A DNA stretch of 64,000 nt from Alphaproteobacteria bacterium (lineage in GTDB: Bacteria > Pseudomonadota > Alphaproteobacteria > Rhodobacterales > Rhodobacteraceae). The stretch lies in assembly GCA_030426685.1 (NCBI GenBank), contig JAUHYC010000003.1, positions 1-64,000 of the forward strand, written 5' to 3'. Position numbers and translations under genes: made by a program. Below the pieces are notes generated by a model, which saw only the letters and a list, made by a program, of their open reading frames with translations, searched no databases and was not told where the DNA came from. Of this stretch, positions 42,964 through 52,733 are shown piece by piece; positions within the stretch are counted from its first letter, which is position 1; the number at the start of each line of letters is the position of its first letter.

Positions 42964-44736
42964 ATGACGACGGATCAGATCATTCTCTTTGCGATTTTCA
43001 TCGCTGTGTTCGGGATGCTGCTTTGGGGCCGCTTCCGCTATGACCTTGTGGCCTTTACCGCCCTTATGATTGCGGTGACGCTGGGCGTGGTGCCGGTTGA
43101 TCATGCCTTTGCCGGGTTCGGGCATCCGGCGACGATCATCGTCGCGCTGGTGCTGGTGGTCTCTGCCGGTTTGGTGCGGTCCGGCGCGGTGTTCATGATC
43201 ACGCGAACACTGGTTGATGCTTCGCGCGGTCTGGGTGCGCATATCGCGCTGATGGGCGGGATCGGCGCTGTTCTGTCCGCCTTCATGAACAACGTGGCCG
43301 CGCTGGCGCTGTTGATGCCGGTCGACATTCAAACCGCGCGCAAGGCGGGGCGTCCGGTTGGGCTGTCGCTGATGCCGCTGAGCTTTGCGACCATTCTGGG
43401 TGGCATGGCCACGCTGATCGGCACGCCGCCCAACATCATCATCGCCTCGATCCGGGCCGAGACACTGGGCGAGCCGTTTCAGATGTTCGATTTCGCCCCT
43501 GTAGGCGGGCTGGCTGCGATTGCCGGTCTGGCTTTCGTCGCACTGATCGGCTGGCGACTGATCCCCAATCGGGGCGCGCAGGAGGAACCTTCGGAAGTTC
43601 TGGCCGAATATATCGCCGAACTGACGATTCCGCCCGAGTCGCCACATATCGGAAAACGGGTCAGTGAGCTTTATGAGACCGCCGAAAAATCCGACGTTGC
43701 CATCATCGGGCTGATACGGGAGGGCAAGCGACGGTATGGGCGATCGGCTCATGCGACCCTGCACGAGGGTGATGCGCTGGTGCTGGAGGCGCGGCCCGAA
43801 GCGTTGGATGAATTTCGTGCCGGGCTCAATCTGGACTTCTCGGACTCCCGGCGTCAGGAGGTGCTGACGGCTGAGGGCGAAGGGGTCGAAGTGATCGAGG
43901 TCGTCGTTCCCGAAAGCGCGCGCATCGCCAGACGAACCGCGCAGGCGCTGGGTTTGGCCTGGCGACAAAGCACCGTTCTGATGGGCATCTCGCGTCAGGG
44001 CCGTAGCATTACCGAGCAGGTTCGCAAAACCGTGGTCGAGCCGGGTGATATCCTGCTGTTGCTTTGCCCGCGCGACCGGGGTGCGGATGTGACGGAATGG
44101 CTGGGTTGTCTGCCGCTGGCCGAGCGCGGCCTGAACGTAACTGCCAATGACAAGGCGTGGCTTGCCATCGGCCTGTTTGCAGCCGCAGTGCTGGCGGCCA
44201 GTATCGGGTTGATCTACCTGCCCATTGCTCTGGGTCTGGTCGTGGTCGCCTATGTCCTGACCAAGATCATGCCGATTGCCGATATCTACAATCATATCGA
44301 GTGGCCCGTGGTTGTGTTGCTGGGCTCGATGATCCCGCTCGGCAGCGCGCTTGAGACGTCTGGCGGCACCGAACTGATCTCTGACGCGCTGATCCGCTTG
44401 ACGGATGGCCTGCCAGCCTGGGCGATTCTGACGGTGCTGATGATTGTCACGATGACCCTGTCGGACGTGCTGAACAACACCGCCACCGCCATTGTCGCGG
44501 CCCCGGTTGGCATCCAGATGGCGCGCACGCTTGAAGTTTCACCCGACCCGTTCCTGATGACTGTGGCGGTGGCGGCCTCTGCCGCGTTTCTGACGCCGAT
44601 CGGGCACAAGAACAACACGCTGGTTCTGGGTCCCGGCGGTTATCATTTCGGAGATTATTGGCGCATGGGGTTACCGCTGGAAATCCTAATCATAGCAGTT
44701 TCGGTTCCCGCGATCCTTGTGTTCTGGCCGCTTTGA
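42964..44736 (+). CDS. SLC13-family permease with RCK_C (TrkA-C) domains
   Basis: 590 residues. Two blocks of membrane spans (about 1-200 and 400-590) enclose two cytoplasmic TrkA-C/RCK_C domains (LIREGKRRYGRSAHATLHEG and LMGISRQGRSITEQVRK). The duplicated hairpin segments MGGIGAVLSAFMNNVAALAL and TLSDVLNNTATAIVAAP carry the SNT-like sodium/anion site motifs, here Asn-rich. It resembles dicarboxylate/sulfate symporters of the CitMHS/SLC13 type. It begins a plus-strand run to 48090. A paralogue lies at 48934. Confidence 0.85.
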   Translation: MTTDQIILFAIFIAVFGMLLWGRFRYDLVAFTALMIAVTLGVVPVDHAFAGFGHPATIIVALVLVVSAGLVRSGAVFMITRTLVDASRGLGAHIALMGGIGAVLSAFMNNVAALALLMPVDIQTARKAGRPVGLSLMPLSFATILGGMATLIGTPPNIIIASIRAETLGEPFQMFDFAPVGGLAAIAGLAFVALIGWRLIPNRGAQEEPSEVLAEYIAELTIPPESPHIGKRVSELYETAEKSDVAIIGLIREGKRRYGRSAHATLHEGDALVLEARPEALDEFRAGLNLDFSDSRRQEVLTAEGEGVEVIEVVVPESARIARRTAQALGLAWRQSTVLMGISRQGRSITEQVRKTVVEPGDILLLLCPRDRGADVTEWLGCLPLAERGLNVTANDKAWLAIGLFAAAVLAASIGLIYLPIALGLVVVAYVLTKIMPIADIYNHIEWPVVVLLGSMIPLGSALETSGGTELISDALIRLTDGLPAWAILTVLMIVTMTLSDVLNNTATAIVAAPVGIQMARTLEVSPDPFLMTVAVAASAAFLTPIGHKNNTLVLGPGGYHFGDYWRMGLPLEILIIAVSVPAILVFWPL

Positions 44737-44752
44737 CAGGTAAAGGCGGCCC

Positions 44753-45487
44753 ATGAAACGATTTCTGATCCTGCAGCTGCGCCCCGAAACCGATGCTTCG
44801 GACGCCGAATATGCCTCAATCCTGGATAAGGCCGGGCTTGCCCCAGAGCAGACTCATCGCATCCGGTTGGATTGTGAAGACCTGCCCGATGGGCTGGACG
44901 TGACCGATTACGCAGGTGTCATCGTGGGCGGAGGTCCGGGCTGCGTCAGTGACGACCCAGCCACCAAATCCCCCCTGGACGCAAAGATCGAAGGCGCGAT
45001 CATGGGGCTGATGCCGCAGATCACGGCGCAGGATCATCCGTTCATGGGGTGCTGTTACGGCTTGGGAATCCTCGCGGCGCATCTGGGAGGCGATGTCAGC
45101 AAGCGGCAATATGGCGAACCGGTAGGCCCGTCCGGTTGCCACCTGACCGAAGACGGCGCCAAGGACCCGCTGACCATGGGCCTGCAACCGGTATTCGAAG
45201 CGTTTGTTGGCCATAAGGAGGCCGTGCAATCCCTACCGGATGGCTGTGTGCATCTGGTCGCATCGGACCCCTGCCCGTATCAGATGATCCGCTGGGGTCA
45301 GAATGTCTATGCCACCCAGTTTCACCCGGAAGCGGACGCCAGGGATTTCGAGCAGCGGATCCATATCTATAAGGATCACGGCTATTTCCGACCGGAAGAC
45401 GCGCAGGACTTGATCGATATGTGCCACGCGGCAGACGTCACGCAGCCGGGTGAAATCCTGCGCCGGTTCGCACAACGCTACGGGTGA
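44753..45487 (+). CDS. Class I glutamine amidotransferase-like protein
   Basis: 244 residues. The triad is visible as Cys in GCCYGLGILAAHLG (about 103), and His and Glu in QFHPEADA near residue 191. GVIVGGGPGCVSD precedes it. It lacks a fused synthetase domain, so it could be a free-standing hydrolase or the amidotransferase of an unknown synthetase. It begins 16 bases after the SLC13 gene. Confidence 0.85.
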   Translation: MKRFLILQLRPETDASDAEYASILDKAGLAPEQTHRIRLDCEDLPDGLDVTDYAGVIVGGGPGCVSDDPATKSPLDAKIEGAIMGLMPQITAQDHPFMGCCYGLGILAAHLGGDVSKRQYGEPVGPSGCHLTEDGAKDPLTMGLQPVFEAFVGHKEAVQSLPDGCVHLVASDPCPYQMIRWGQNVYATQFHPEADARDFEQRIHIYKDHGYFRPEDAQDLIDMCHAADVTQPGEILRRFAQRYG

Positions 45488-45559
45488 CCCAACGGCGCGG
45501 TTGCCTGATCCTCGACGCCTCGCATAGGCTGGCCCGAACAGCTTTGGGAGGAGTTGTTC

Positions 45560-46417
45560 TTGGATTTTCTAATCAATGTCGGCCTGCCGATCTCGCTGGC
45601 GATCATCATGTTGTCTCTGGGCGTCGGGCTGGAGGTGGCTGACTTCCGTCGAGTCCTGTCCCGCGGTTACCCGTTTGCCATCGGTGCAATCAGTCAGGTG
45701 CTGCTGATCCCGCTGGCGGCCTTGCTGACCGTGACGCTGTTCGCCTTGCCACCCGAGATCGCGGTCGGTGTCATGCTGCTGAGTTTTTGCCCCGGCGGGG
45801 TGACCAGCAACATCCTGTCGAAATTCGCCAATGGAGATGTCGCGCTGTCGGTCAGCCTGACCGCCGTGATCAGCCTGCTTTCGATTGTGACGGTTCCGGT
45901 GCTGGCGGCATGGTCCATCGGGCATTTCATGGCTGAGGCCGCACCTAAGGTGTCGATCGGGTCGCTGGCCACGGCTCTGTTTCTGATCACCACCCTGCCC
46001 GTGGCTCTTGGCGTCAGCCTGCGCCACTTTGCGCGCAACCTCGCGCTCAGGATCGACGCACCGTTGTCAAAACTTGCAGCGATCCTGTTTGTGCTGATCG
46101 TCGTCGCAGCTTTGGCCGGGAACTGGCAGTTTTTCATTGAAAATCTCAGCTCAATCGGGGCGGCACTGATCTCGTTGAACGTCGCGCTTCTGTTGATCGG
46201 CCTCGCGCTGTCGCGCATGGCCAACCTGTCTTGGGGCGAGGCCAAGACGGTTTCGGTCGAAACGGGTATTCAGAACTCAGCCCTTGGCATTGCGCTGGCC
46301 GCACTGATTACCGGTACGACGACCGGGTTCAGCCCCCTTGCGGTGCCCGCCGCCGTTTACGGGATCACGATGTATGTCGTTGTGACGCCCTTTATTCTTT
46401 GGTTCCGCAGCCGTTGA
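45560..46417 (+). CDS. Bile acid:sodium symporter family transporter
   Basis: 285 residues and about nine to ten spans. The start at TTG 45560 (MDFLINVGLPISLAI) is favoured because GGGAGGAG lies 6 bases upstream. Conserved features of the BASS/ASBT fold are CPGGVTSNILSKFANGDVAL with the first crossed-helix motif and SVETGIQNSALGIALA with the second. Both carry Na+-site residues. Substrate is an organic anion, perhaps a steroid-like or branched-chain oxo acid (inference). The flavoprotein gene follows after 11 bases. Confidence 0.85.
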   Translation: MDFLINVGLPISLAIIMLSLGVGLEVADFRRVLSRGYPFAIGAISQVLLIPLAALLTVTLFALPPEIAVGVMLLSFCPGGVTSNILSKFANGDVALSVSLTAVISLLSIVTVPVLAAWSIGHFMAEAAPKVSIGSLATALFLITTLPVALGVSLRHFARNLALRIDAPLSKLAAILFVLIVVAALAGNWQFFIENLSSIGAALISLNVALLLIGLALSRMANLSWGEAKTVSVETGIQNSALGIALAALITGTTTGFSPLAVPAAVYGITMYVVVTPFILWFRSR

Positions 46418-46428
46418 AAGGACAGCCG

Positions 46429-48090
46429 ATGAGCAGTGACACAGCAGACGCAATTGTGGTCGGCGGTGGCCTTGCTGGTCTCGCGGCCGCAGCGGAACTT
46501 GGCGATCGTGGCAAGCGCGTGATTATCGTGGATCAGGAGCCCGAACATTTTCTGGGCGGGCAAGCCTTCTGGAGTCTCGGTGGCCTCTTCATGGTCGACA
46601 CACCCGAACAGCGCCGGATGGGTATCCGCGACAGCCACGATCTGGCCCTGCGTGACTGGATGGGCAGCGCGCAATTCGACCGGGATGAGGACGCGTGGCC
46701 GCGCAGATGGGCTGAGGCTTATGTCGAGTTCGCTGCCGGAGAGATGCGCCCCTGGCTGCACGAGATGGGCCTGCGCTGGTTTCCGGTCGTGGGCTGGGCC
46801 GAACGCGGCGGGTCATATGCCGACGGGCATGGCAATTCAGTTCCGCGGTTTCATATCACATGGGGTACCGGCCCGGGCGTGCTGGAGCCCTTTATCCGCC
46901 GCATCCGCACGCATGTCGATACCGGGTTGATCCAGTTGAAGTTTCGCCATCGGGTCAGCCATATCATTATGCAAAACGGTACTGCCAAGGGGGTCTCTGG
47001 TGAGGTGCTTGCGGACGATACGGCACAGCGCGGCGGCAAGACCAACCGCGACGAAGTCGGCGAGTTCGAGGTCCATGCGCCTTCGGTCATTGTTACCTCG
47101 GGTGGGATCGGTGGAAATTTTGAAATGGTGCGCAGGAACTGGCCCCGTGACCGGTTGGGCGAACCGCCAAGCGACATGGTGGCGGGCGTGCCCTTTCACG
47201 TCGATGGCCGGATGATCCCGATCAGCGAAAAGGCAGGCGGGCATGTCATCAACGGCGACCGGATGTGGCATTACACCGAAGGCGTACGAAACTGGGATCC
47301 GATCTGGCCCGACCACGGCATTCGCATTCTGCCCGGCCCCAGCTCGATGTGGTTCGACGCGCGCGGTAACCGTTTGCAACCGCCCTGCCTGCCCGGATTC
47401 GACACGCTGGGAACACTGCGCGAGATCCTGAAAACGGGCTATGAATACAGCTGGTTCGTGTTGACCCAAAAGGTGATCAAGAAGGAATTCGCCCTGTCGG
47501 GATCGGAGCAGAACCCCGATTTCACCTCGGGAAGTTGGAAAGAGGTGATCCGCCAGCGCATCCTGTCAGGCGCGAAAGCCACCGCACCGGTTGAGGCGTT
47601 CAAGGAAAAGGGCGAAGACTTCATCGTCGCCGATAGCCTGACCGAACTGGTTGGCGGCATGAACCGGCTGGGTGACGATCTGATCGACGAGGCGCATCTA
47701 CGCGCACAGATCGAGGCGCGGGATTCGCAGGTCGACAACCCCTTCTCGAAAGACGCGCAAATGATGGCGATACTGGCCGCGCGCAATTACCGGGGTGACA
47801 AACTGATCCGAACGGCCAGGCCCCACAAGTTCCTTGATCCGTCAAACGGTCCACTGATCGCAGTCAGGCTGCACGTGCTGACCCGCAAGACGCTGGGCGG
47901 GTTGCAGACCAATCTGGACAGCCAGATGGTCGGTGCCGACGGTCAGGCCGTCCCCGGCCTGTTCGCCGCCGGAGAGGTCGCGGGCTTTGGCGGCGGCGGC
48001 TATCATGGCTACAACGCGCTTGAGGGCACGTTCCTTGGCGGCTGCATCTTCTCGGGCCGAAACGCCGGGCGCTCGCGCGTCGTGGCGTGA
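46429..48090 (+). CDS. FAD-binding dehydrogenase (COG3573 / ketosteroid-dehydrogenase-like)
   Basis: 553 residues. The FAD Rossmann motif is IVVGGGLAGLAAAAELGDRG (about 10-29). The C-terminal FAD loop PGLFAAGEVAGFGGGGYHGY and EGTFLGGCIFSGR matches the fumarate reductase/3-ketosteroid Delta1-dehydrogenase superfamily, COG3573 branch. A probable oxidation of a cyclic or steroid-like substrate is inference. ATG at 46429 has AAAGGA upstream; the 619-residue track version overruns the symporter gene. Its operon with a BASS transporter suggests they handle the same compound. Confidence 0.8.
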   Translation: MSSDTADAIVVGGGLAGLAAAAELGDRGKRVIIVDQEPEHFLGGQAFWSLGGLFMVDTPEQRRMGIRDSHDLALRDWMGSAQFDRDEDAWPRRWAEAYVEFAAGEMRPWLHEMGLRWFPVVGWAERGGSYADGHGNSVPRFHITWGTGPGVLEPFIRRIRTHVDTGLIQLKFRHRVSHIIMQNGTAKGVSGEVLADDTAQRGGKTNRDEVGEFEVHAPSVIVTSGGIGGNFEMVRRNWPRDRLGEPPSDMVAGVPFHVDGRMIPISEKAGGHVINGDRMWHYTEGVRNWDPIWPDHGIRILPGPSSMWFDARGNRLQPPCLPGFDTLGTLREILKTGYEYSWFVLTQKVIKKEFALSGSEQNPDFTSGSWKEVIRQRILSGAKATAPVEAFKEKGEDFIVADSLTELVGGMNRLGDDLIDEAHLRAQIEARDSQVDNPFSKDAQMMAILAARNYRGDKLIRTARPHKFLDPSNGPLIAVRLHVLTRKTLGGLQTNLDSQMVGADGQAVPGLFAAGEVAGFGGGGYHGYNALEGTFLGGCIFSGRNAGRSRVVA

Positions 48091-48837
48091 TTACTGGGTG
48101 CGAATGAATTTCAGAACCGGCTCTCCCGCAGCGTCGAGCAGCACGAGGCTGTCGCCGGCAACGGCGTAGGTGGTGACACCCTGCAAGGCCGCAAAGAACT
48201 GATCTTCAACCTCTTCCATGGCTGGTGGACAGGCCATCAGCGTCGCCGCCATGTTGTCGGGAAATGCAATTGTGTCACCCGATAGCTCAGCCTGTCCCAT
48301 GTACCGGTTGCAGCCGCCGAAACCATTGAACGATCCGTTTTGAGTGAAAGAAATCTGGGGCGGACGTTCTGCGTCCACCACCGCGCCATTGATGCCGATT
48401 ACGGTCCAGTTGGTATTTTCCAGTTTTGCCGCGCCCTGACCGCTCACCTGTACCAACACAAGATCGGTCTCATCCCCGGCCCCATTGGTCAGCACCGGAT
48501 GCACGGTGTCGGTGGTAAACAGCAACTGATCCCCACTATAGATCGATCCGCGGACGGCGTAAGTCATGCCGTCCTTTATCAGAGCATTGTCAAAGCTCAG
48601 CTCAAACTCGGTGGGCGCTCCGGTCAAGGCGTAACGCTGAGACGCCAGCGTGACTGCCGGTGCATCTGCGCGCGATATATCCTGCAATTCGACGAAGAGC
48701 GTTGCGTCCTGTGGTACGGCGATCCGTTCACGATAAGTCGCTGTGCCGGTGACCGATCCGGCCGAGCTCTGGCTGCCCAGCAAGGTCAATACAACTGCGA
48801 TGGCCACAATGGCTTGTCCAAGCTTTGGAAAAGGCAT
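48091..48837 (-). CDS. META-domain protein with N-terminal YbaY-like domain
   Basis: 248 residues. A signal peptide (AIVAIAVVLTLLGSQSSA) without lipobox Cys is followed by a YbaY-type beta domain (ATYRERIAVPQDATLFVELQ, about 30-130). The META/HslJ domain then follows (NGSFNGFGGCNRYMGQ and MACPPAMEEVEDQFFAAL) with its Cys pair. Such proteins sit in the envelope and are linked to stress resistance. The start at 48837 is chosen by the signal peptide. Convergent with the flavoprotein gene. Confidence 0.85.
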   Translation of the reverse strand: MPFPKLGQAIVAIAVVLTLLGSQSSAGSVTGTATYRERIAVPQDATLFVELQDISRADAPAVTLASQRYALTGAPTEFELSFDNALIKDGMTYAVRGSIYSGDQLLFTTDTVHPVLTNGAGDETDLVLVQVSGQGAAKLENTNWTVIGINGAVVDAERPPQISFTQNGSFNGFGGCNRYMGQAELSGDTIAFPDNMAATLMACPPAMEEVEDQFFAALQGVTTYAVAGDSLVLLDAAGEPVLKFIRTQ

Positions 48838-48933
48838 GATCCCGTCCTTTCTCATCCGTCTGTGCTGAAAAGATTGTGGCCGGATCACAGTTTACAAGAC
48901 CCGCGTGCGAATCTCGGCGAATCCGCGCCTGTC

Positions 48934-50712
48934 CTATAGCGGCCAGATGAACGGGATCAGAAGTGAGGCCAACAAGCCTACGGTCAGGTTCAGCGGCACA
49001 CCGACTTTCAGAAAATCAGTAAACCGGTATCCGCCGGGGCCGTAGACCATCATATTGGTCTGATAGCCGATCGGGGTCGCGAATGACGCCGACGCTGCCA
49101 CCATCACCGCCACCACCAGCGGGCGCGGATCGATCCCCACCGCCTGCGCCAAAGAGATCGCAATTGGCGTCACCACTACCGCAACCGCATTGTTCGAGAC
49201 CAGCTCGGTCAAGATGGAGGTCAGCAGATAAACCGCCCAGATGATCAGGAACGGAGGCAACATACCCAGCGCGGGGGCAATCGCCTCCACAATCAGAGAA
49301 ACCGCACCGGATTTATCTAGCGCGGCACCGATGGCCAGCATCGCGAAGATCAGCGCCAGCAGGCGACCTTCGACAAAGGAAAACGCTTCATCCGCGTCGA
49401 TGCAGCGGGTAAGTAAAACCACGGCAACCGCGATGACAGACAACAGCAGGATCGGGGCAACACCAAACGCGGCCAGCGCCACGATTCCGACCAGCGATCC
49501 GATGGCAATTGGGGCATGGCTACGACGGAAGGCCCGTGCCGAGGGCTGAGTGACGTCGACCATATCCATGTCAGCGGCCAGCTTCTGGATGTCTGCGGGT
49601 GACCCTTCAAGCAACAGCGTATCACCCACGCGTACGGTCAAATCGTCCAGTTGACGCCCGATATTCTGATTCCGGCGATGTACGGCCAGCACATAAACGC
49701 CATAGCGGCGGCGCAGACGCATCGCACCCAGCGTACGCCCGACCATCCGGCATCCCGGCGTGATCAGTACCTCGACTGTCTTGGTCTCAACCGCCGAGAC
49801 CTGATCGACACGTTTGAGTTCCTTGTTGCTCTGCAGGCTCAGCAACTCGGTCATCTCGGTCCGCAAGACCACCCGGTCGCCCACGCGCAACTCGACCCCT
49901 TTGAGATTGCGGCGCAGCGACTCGTCGCCCCGGATCACGTCGATGAGGCGCACGCCGGGGCGTTTGAACAATTGCACACCGGTTACTTCACGACCGATCA
50001 GGTTGCTGTCAGGGGGGATCACAGCCTCGGTAAAGAATTTCATCTTCGAACGGTCACTCAGCATCTCGGCCATGCTGTCGCGGTCAGGCAGCAGGCGCGG
50101 CGCAATGAACCGCAGATAGATCATGCCGTATATCACCAGCGCAATGCCCAGCGGTGTAACCTCGAAAATCGTGAACGCGGTCATGCCCTGTGCGCGGGCC
50201 ACGCCATCGACCAGAAGGTTGGTCGAGGTGCCGATCAGAGTCAGCGTACCGCCCAGAATGGCCGCATAGCTGAGCGGGATCAGCAATTTCGAGGCCGGGA
50301 CATTCAGCGTTCGGGCGATCTGGACAAAAACCGGGATCATCACCACGACCACAGGCGTGTTTGACACCACCGCCGAGGCGACAACGACAAATCCCATCAG
50401 CAACCCGATGGCGATGCGCGGATTGACCTGCGCCTGTTTCTGCGCGGTCGAGGTGAACGCATCCAGCGCCCCGGTCCGCACCAGCGCCCCCATGATGATG
50501 AACATCGCCCCAATGGTCCACGGCGCCGGGTTGGACAGCACCGCGAGCGCGCTTTGATATGGCAAAATGCCGGTCGCCAGCATCAGCGCGGTGCCGCCAA
50601 TCGCCACCACCTCGGTCGGGTAGACCTCGCGCAGGAACATGACGAACATGCCCGCGACAATCATCAGCGCCAGTATCGCGCTGCCCGTTTCTGTCAGTTG
50701 AAGGAAGTGCAT
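48934..50712 (-). CDS. SLC13-family permease with RCK_C domains (second copy)
   Basis: 592 residues, with the same architecture as the protein at 42964: membrane block, two RCK_C domains (GVQLFKRPGVRLIDVIRGDE and MVGRTLGAMRLRRRYGVYVL), second membrane block. Helix signatures are VSNTPVVVVMIPVFVQIAR and ELVSNNAVAVVVTPIAISL. It resembles predicted sulfate/dicarboxylate transporters. ATG at 50712 (MHFLQLTETGSAIL) is chosen because earlier residues are arginine-rich and non-membrane. Substrate unknown. Confidence 0.85.
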   Translation of the reverse strand: MHFLQLTETGSAILALMIVAGMFVMFLREVYPTEVVAIGGTALMLATGILPYQSALAVLSNPAPWTIGAMFIIMGALVRTGALDAFTSTAQKQAQVNPRIAIGLLMGFVVVASAVVSNTPVVVVMIPVFVQIARTLNVPASKLLIPLSYAAILGGTLTLIGTSTNLLVDGVARAQGMTAFTIFEVTPLGIALVIYGMIYLRFIAPRLLPDRDSMAEMLSDRSKMKFFTEAVIPPDSNLIGREVTGVQLFKRPGVRLIDVIRGDESLRRNLKGVELRVGDRVVLRTEMTELLSLQSNKELKRVDQVSAVETKTVEVLITPGCRMVGRTLGAMRLRRRYGVYVLAVHRRNQNIGRQLDDLTVRVGDTLLLEGSPADIQKLAADMDMVDVTQPSARAFRRSHAPIAIGSLVGIVALAAFGVAPILLLSVIAVAVVLLTRCIDADEAFSFVEGRLLALIFAMLAIGAALDKSGAVSLIVEAIAPALGMLPPFLIIWAVYLLTSILTELVSNNAVAVVVTPIAISLAQAVGIDPRPLVVAVMVAASASFATPIGYQTNMMVYGPGGYRFTDFLKVGVPLNLTVGLLASLLIPFIWPL

Positions 50713-50802
50713 TCTTGGTATTCTGTCCGAACCCTGGCCTGGCATACGCGCCCATCGTGCAGTTTCACGTATTGCACGCAGCAGAGCAAGCATAACATGC
50801 GG

Positions 50803-51618
50803 CTATTGCGGCCCCGTCTGCTGCAATCGCCCACCGATCCGGACCATATGTATCGACTTCGCCTTGCCATCACGGTCGTCGGTCTCGACGAATACACCAC
50901 TTAATGTGGCCTCGCCGGTGGCCGGAGAGAAACGCGCCTTGGGCATTCCGGTGATGAACCGGCGCATCGGTTCCAGTTTGTCCATGCCGATGACCGAGTC
51001 ATAGTCCCCGCACATACCGGCATCGGTCAGATAGGCGGTGCCACCCGGTAGAACCTGGGCGTCTGCCGTCGGCACATGGGTATGAGTGCCCACCACAACG
51101 CTGGCGCGGCTGTCGCAATAATGGCCCATTGCCATCTTCTCGGACGTGGCCTCGCAGTGCATATCGACAATGATCGCATCCGCCTGCCCGCCCCGTGGGT
51201 GTGATTTTAGGATCGGCTCAATTCCCGAGAACGGGTCATCGAAAGGCCGTTTCATGAACACCTGGCCCAACATCTGCACAACAAGCACCTTGCGCCCGCC
51301 CGGAGCGGTGAACAGCCGATGCCCCCGCCCCGGTGCACCCTTGGCAAAATTCACCGGGCGAATGATGCGCGGCTCTTTCTCGATAAACTGAAGCATGTCT
51401 TTCTGATCAAAGGCATGATCGCCCAACGTGATGCAATCGGCACCGGCATCCAGCAACAGCTTGGCATGATCCCCGGTCAACCCCATCCCGTTCGAGGCAT
51501 TCTCGCCATTGACGACAACGAAATCCAGCCGCCATTCGTCACGCAGACGTGGCAGATGTTGCTGTACAGCAGCGCGCCCCGCGCGCCCCATAACATCACC
51601 CAGAAAGAGTATTTTCAT
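50803..51618 (-). CDS. TIGR00282/YmdB family metallophosphoesterase
   Basis: 271 residues. Metal-binding motifs run in order: MKILFLGDVMGRAGR, NGENASNGMGLTGDH, LGDHAFDQKDM and GTHTHVPTADAQVLPGG. The C-terminal TDAGMCGDYDSVIGM is family-specific. B. subtilis YmdB hydrolyses 2',3'-cyclic nucleotides and affects development. ATG 51618 is the family start. It precedes the second SLC13 gene by 90 bases. Confidence 0.9.
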   Translation of the reverse strand: MKILFLGDVMGRAGRAAVQQHLPRLRDEWRLDFVVVNGENASNGMGLTGDHAKLLLDAGADCITLGDHAFDQKDMLQFIEKEPRIIRPVNFAKGAPGRGHRLFTAPGGRKVLVVQMLGQVFMKRPFDDPFSGIEPILKSHPRGGQADAIIVDMHCEATSEKMAMGHYCDSRASVVVGTHTHVPTADAQVLPGGTAYLTDAGMCGDYDSVIGMDKLEPMRRFITGMPKARFSPATGEATLSGVFVETDDRDGKAKSIHMVRIGGRLQQTGPQ

Positions 51619-51893
51619 GCGGACTGTCCTAAGTCTGACACCGGACAAGCGCAAGCGGTTCCGGCGCGCCGTCTGGTTTCAATCGCGCAAAGAGGCGACA
51701 TAGGTGCACAGATCGTCGTTTCACCCATGCGACATGAACAATGAGCTATCTCGCCAAAAGATTGTTTACTATCTATCGCTGAACCCGGAACCGGGTAATT
51801 CGACGTGATCGAAACGGTTGACACCTGGCTTCGGTCGGCGGCAGAGTCCGTCTCGATAGCTGTGTTATTCCATTTATTGTTAGGTCGTATGTT

Positions 51894-52733
51894 ATGTCAT
51901 CTCCTGTCCTCGCCCTTGATCCCGAAACATTCCTGTTGCCAACAAAGGACGCCCGGGCAGCGGCGCAGAGTATTTCCGAGGACTATCAGTCCAAAAAACC
52001 GTTCCCCTATGGTGGTTATGACAACTTCCTCAACCCCGCCATTCTGGATCGCGTGCTGGAGGATCTAGAGCAGCTCCCCGAAGCTGAAACCAGTTTTGAC
52101 CGGGCCCAGGAAAAACTGAAGACCAGTTATCAGCCCGAGCGCCTGCCGCCCTATACGCGCCAATTATTCTATGCGCTGAACTCGCGCCCTGTACTGGCCT
52201 TTCTCGAAGAACTCACCGGCATCAAGGGGCTGATCCCGGATCCCTATTTTGCAGGCGGAGGCATACACGTTGTATCAAATGGCGGGCACCTCGATATCCA
52301 CGCGGATTTCAATCACCACGGCGGTATGAATCTGGAGCGCCGGGTCAATATGCTGATCTACCTAAACAAGGATTGGCGTGAGGAATACGGCGGCTCGTTC
52401 GAAGTCTGGAACGAGGACATGACCGCAAAGGTCGCGGGGTTTGTGCCGCAGTTCAACCGCATGTGCATCTTCAACACCAGTTCGACCAGCTGGCATGGAA
52501 ACCCGGAAACTGTGAACCATCCGGATGGCGAACCCCGCAAGTCCATCGCGCTGTACTATTATACAGCGACCTGGGACAGTACCCGCAAATCCCATACGAC
52601 GCTCTTCAAGCCTCGGCCTGGCACCACCGATCAGAGGGATAAGCAGGTCGCACGACGCGCGCTGCTTGAGGATCTTCTGCCTCCCGTCATCCACCGGAAA
52701 GTGGCGGGGCGTCTTTACAAGCTTGGGTTCTAA
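51894..52733 (+). CDS. 2-oxoglutarate/Fe(II)-dependent oxygenase (prolyl-hydroxylase type)
   Basis: 279 residues. The double-stranded beta-helix core has the iron site HADFNHHGGM (His-x-Asp) and the third ligand His in SSTSWHGNPETVNHP. Arg in GEPRKSIALYYYTA fits 2-oxoglutarate binding. The pattern is that of the P4H/Tpa1-type oxygenases, which hydroxylate protein or small-molecule substrates. The C-terminal ~55 residues are extra. It is alone on its strand between metallophosphoesterase and cyclo-ligase genes; substrate unknown. No clear Shine-Dalgarno before ATG 51894. Confidence 0.85.
   Translation: MSSPVLALDPETFLLPTKDARAAAQSISEDYQSKKPFPYGGYDNFLNPAILDRVLEDLEQLPEAETSFDRAQEKLKTSYQPERLPPYTRQLFYALNSRPVLAFLEELTGIKGLIPDPYFAGGGIHVVSNGGHLDIHADFNHHGGMNLERRVNMLIYLNKDWREEYGGSFEVWNEDMTAKVAGFVPQFNRMCIFNTSSTSWHGNPETVNHPDGEPRKSIALYYYTATWDSTRKSHTTLFKPRPGTTDQRDKQVARRALLEDLLPPVIHRKVAGRLYKLGF

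Noticed and set aside
42658-44295. 545-codon minus-strand ORF
   Set aside because: Antisense to the SLC13 permease; rich in His/Gln/Arg and ending in the yebC region in another frame.
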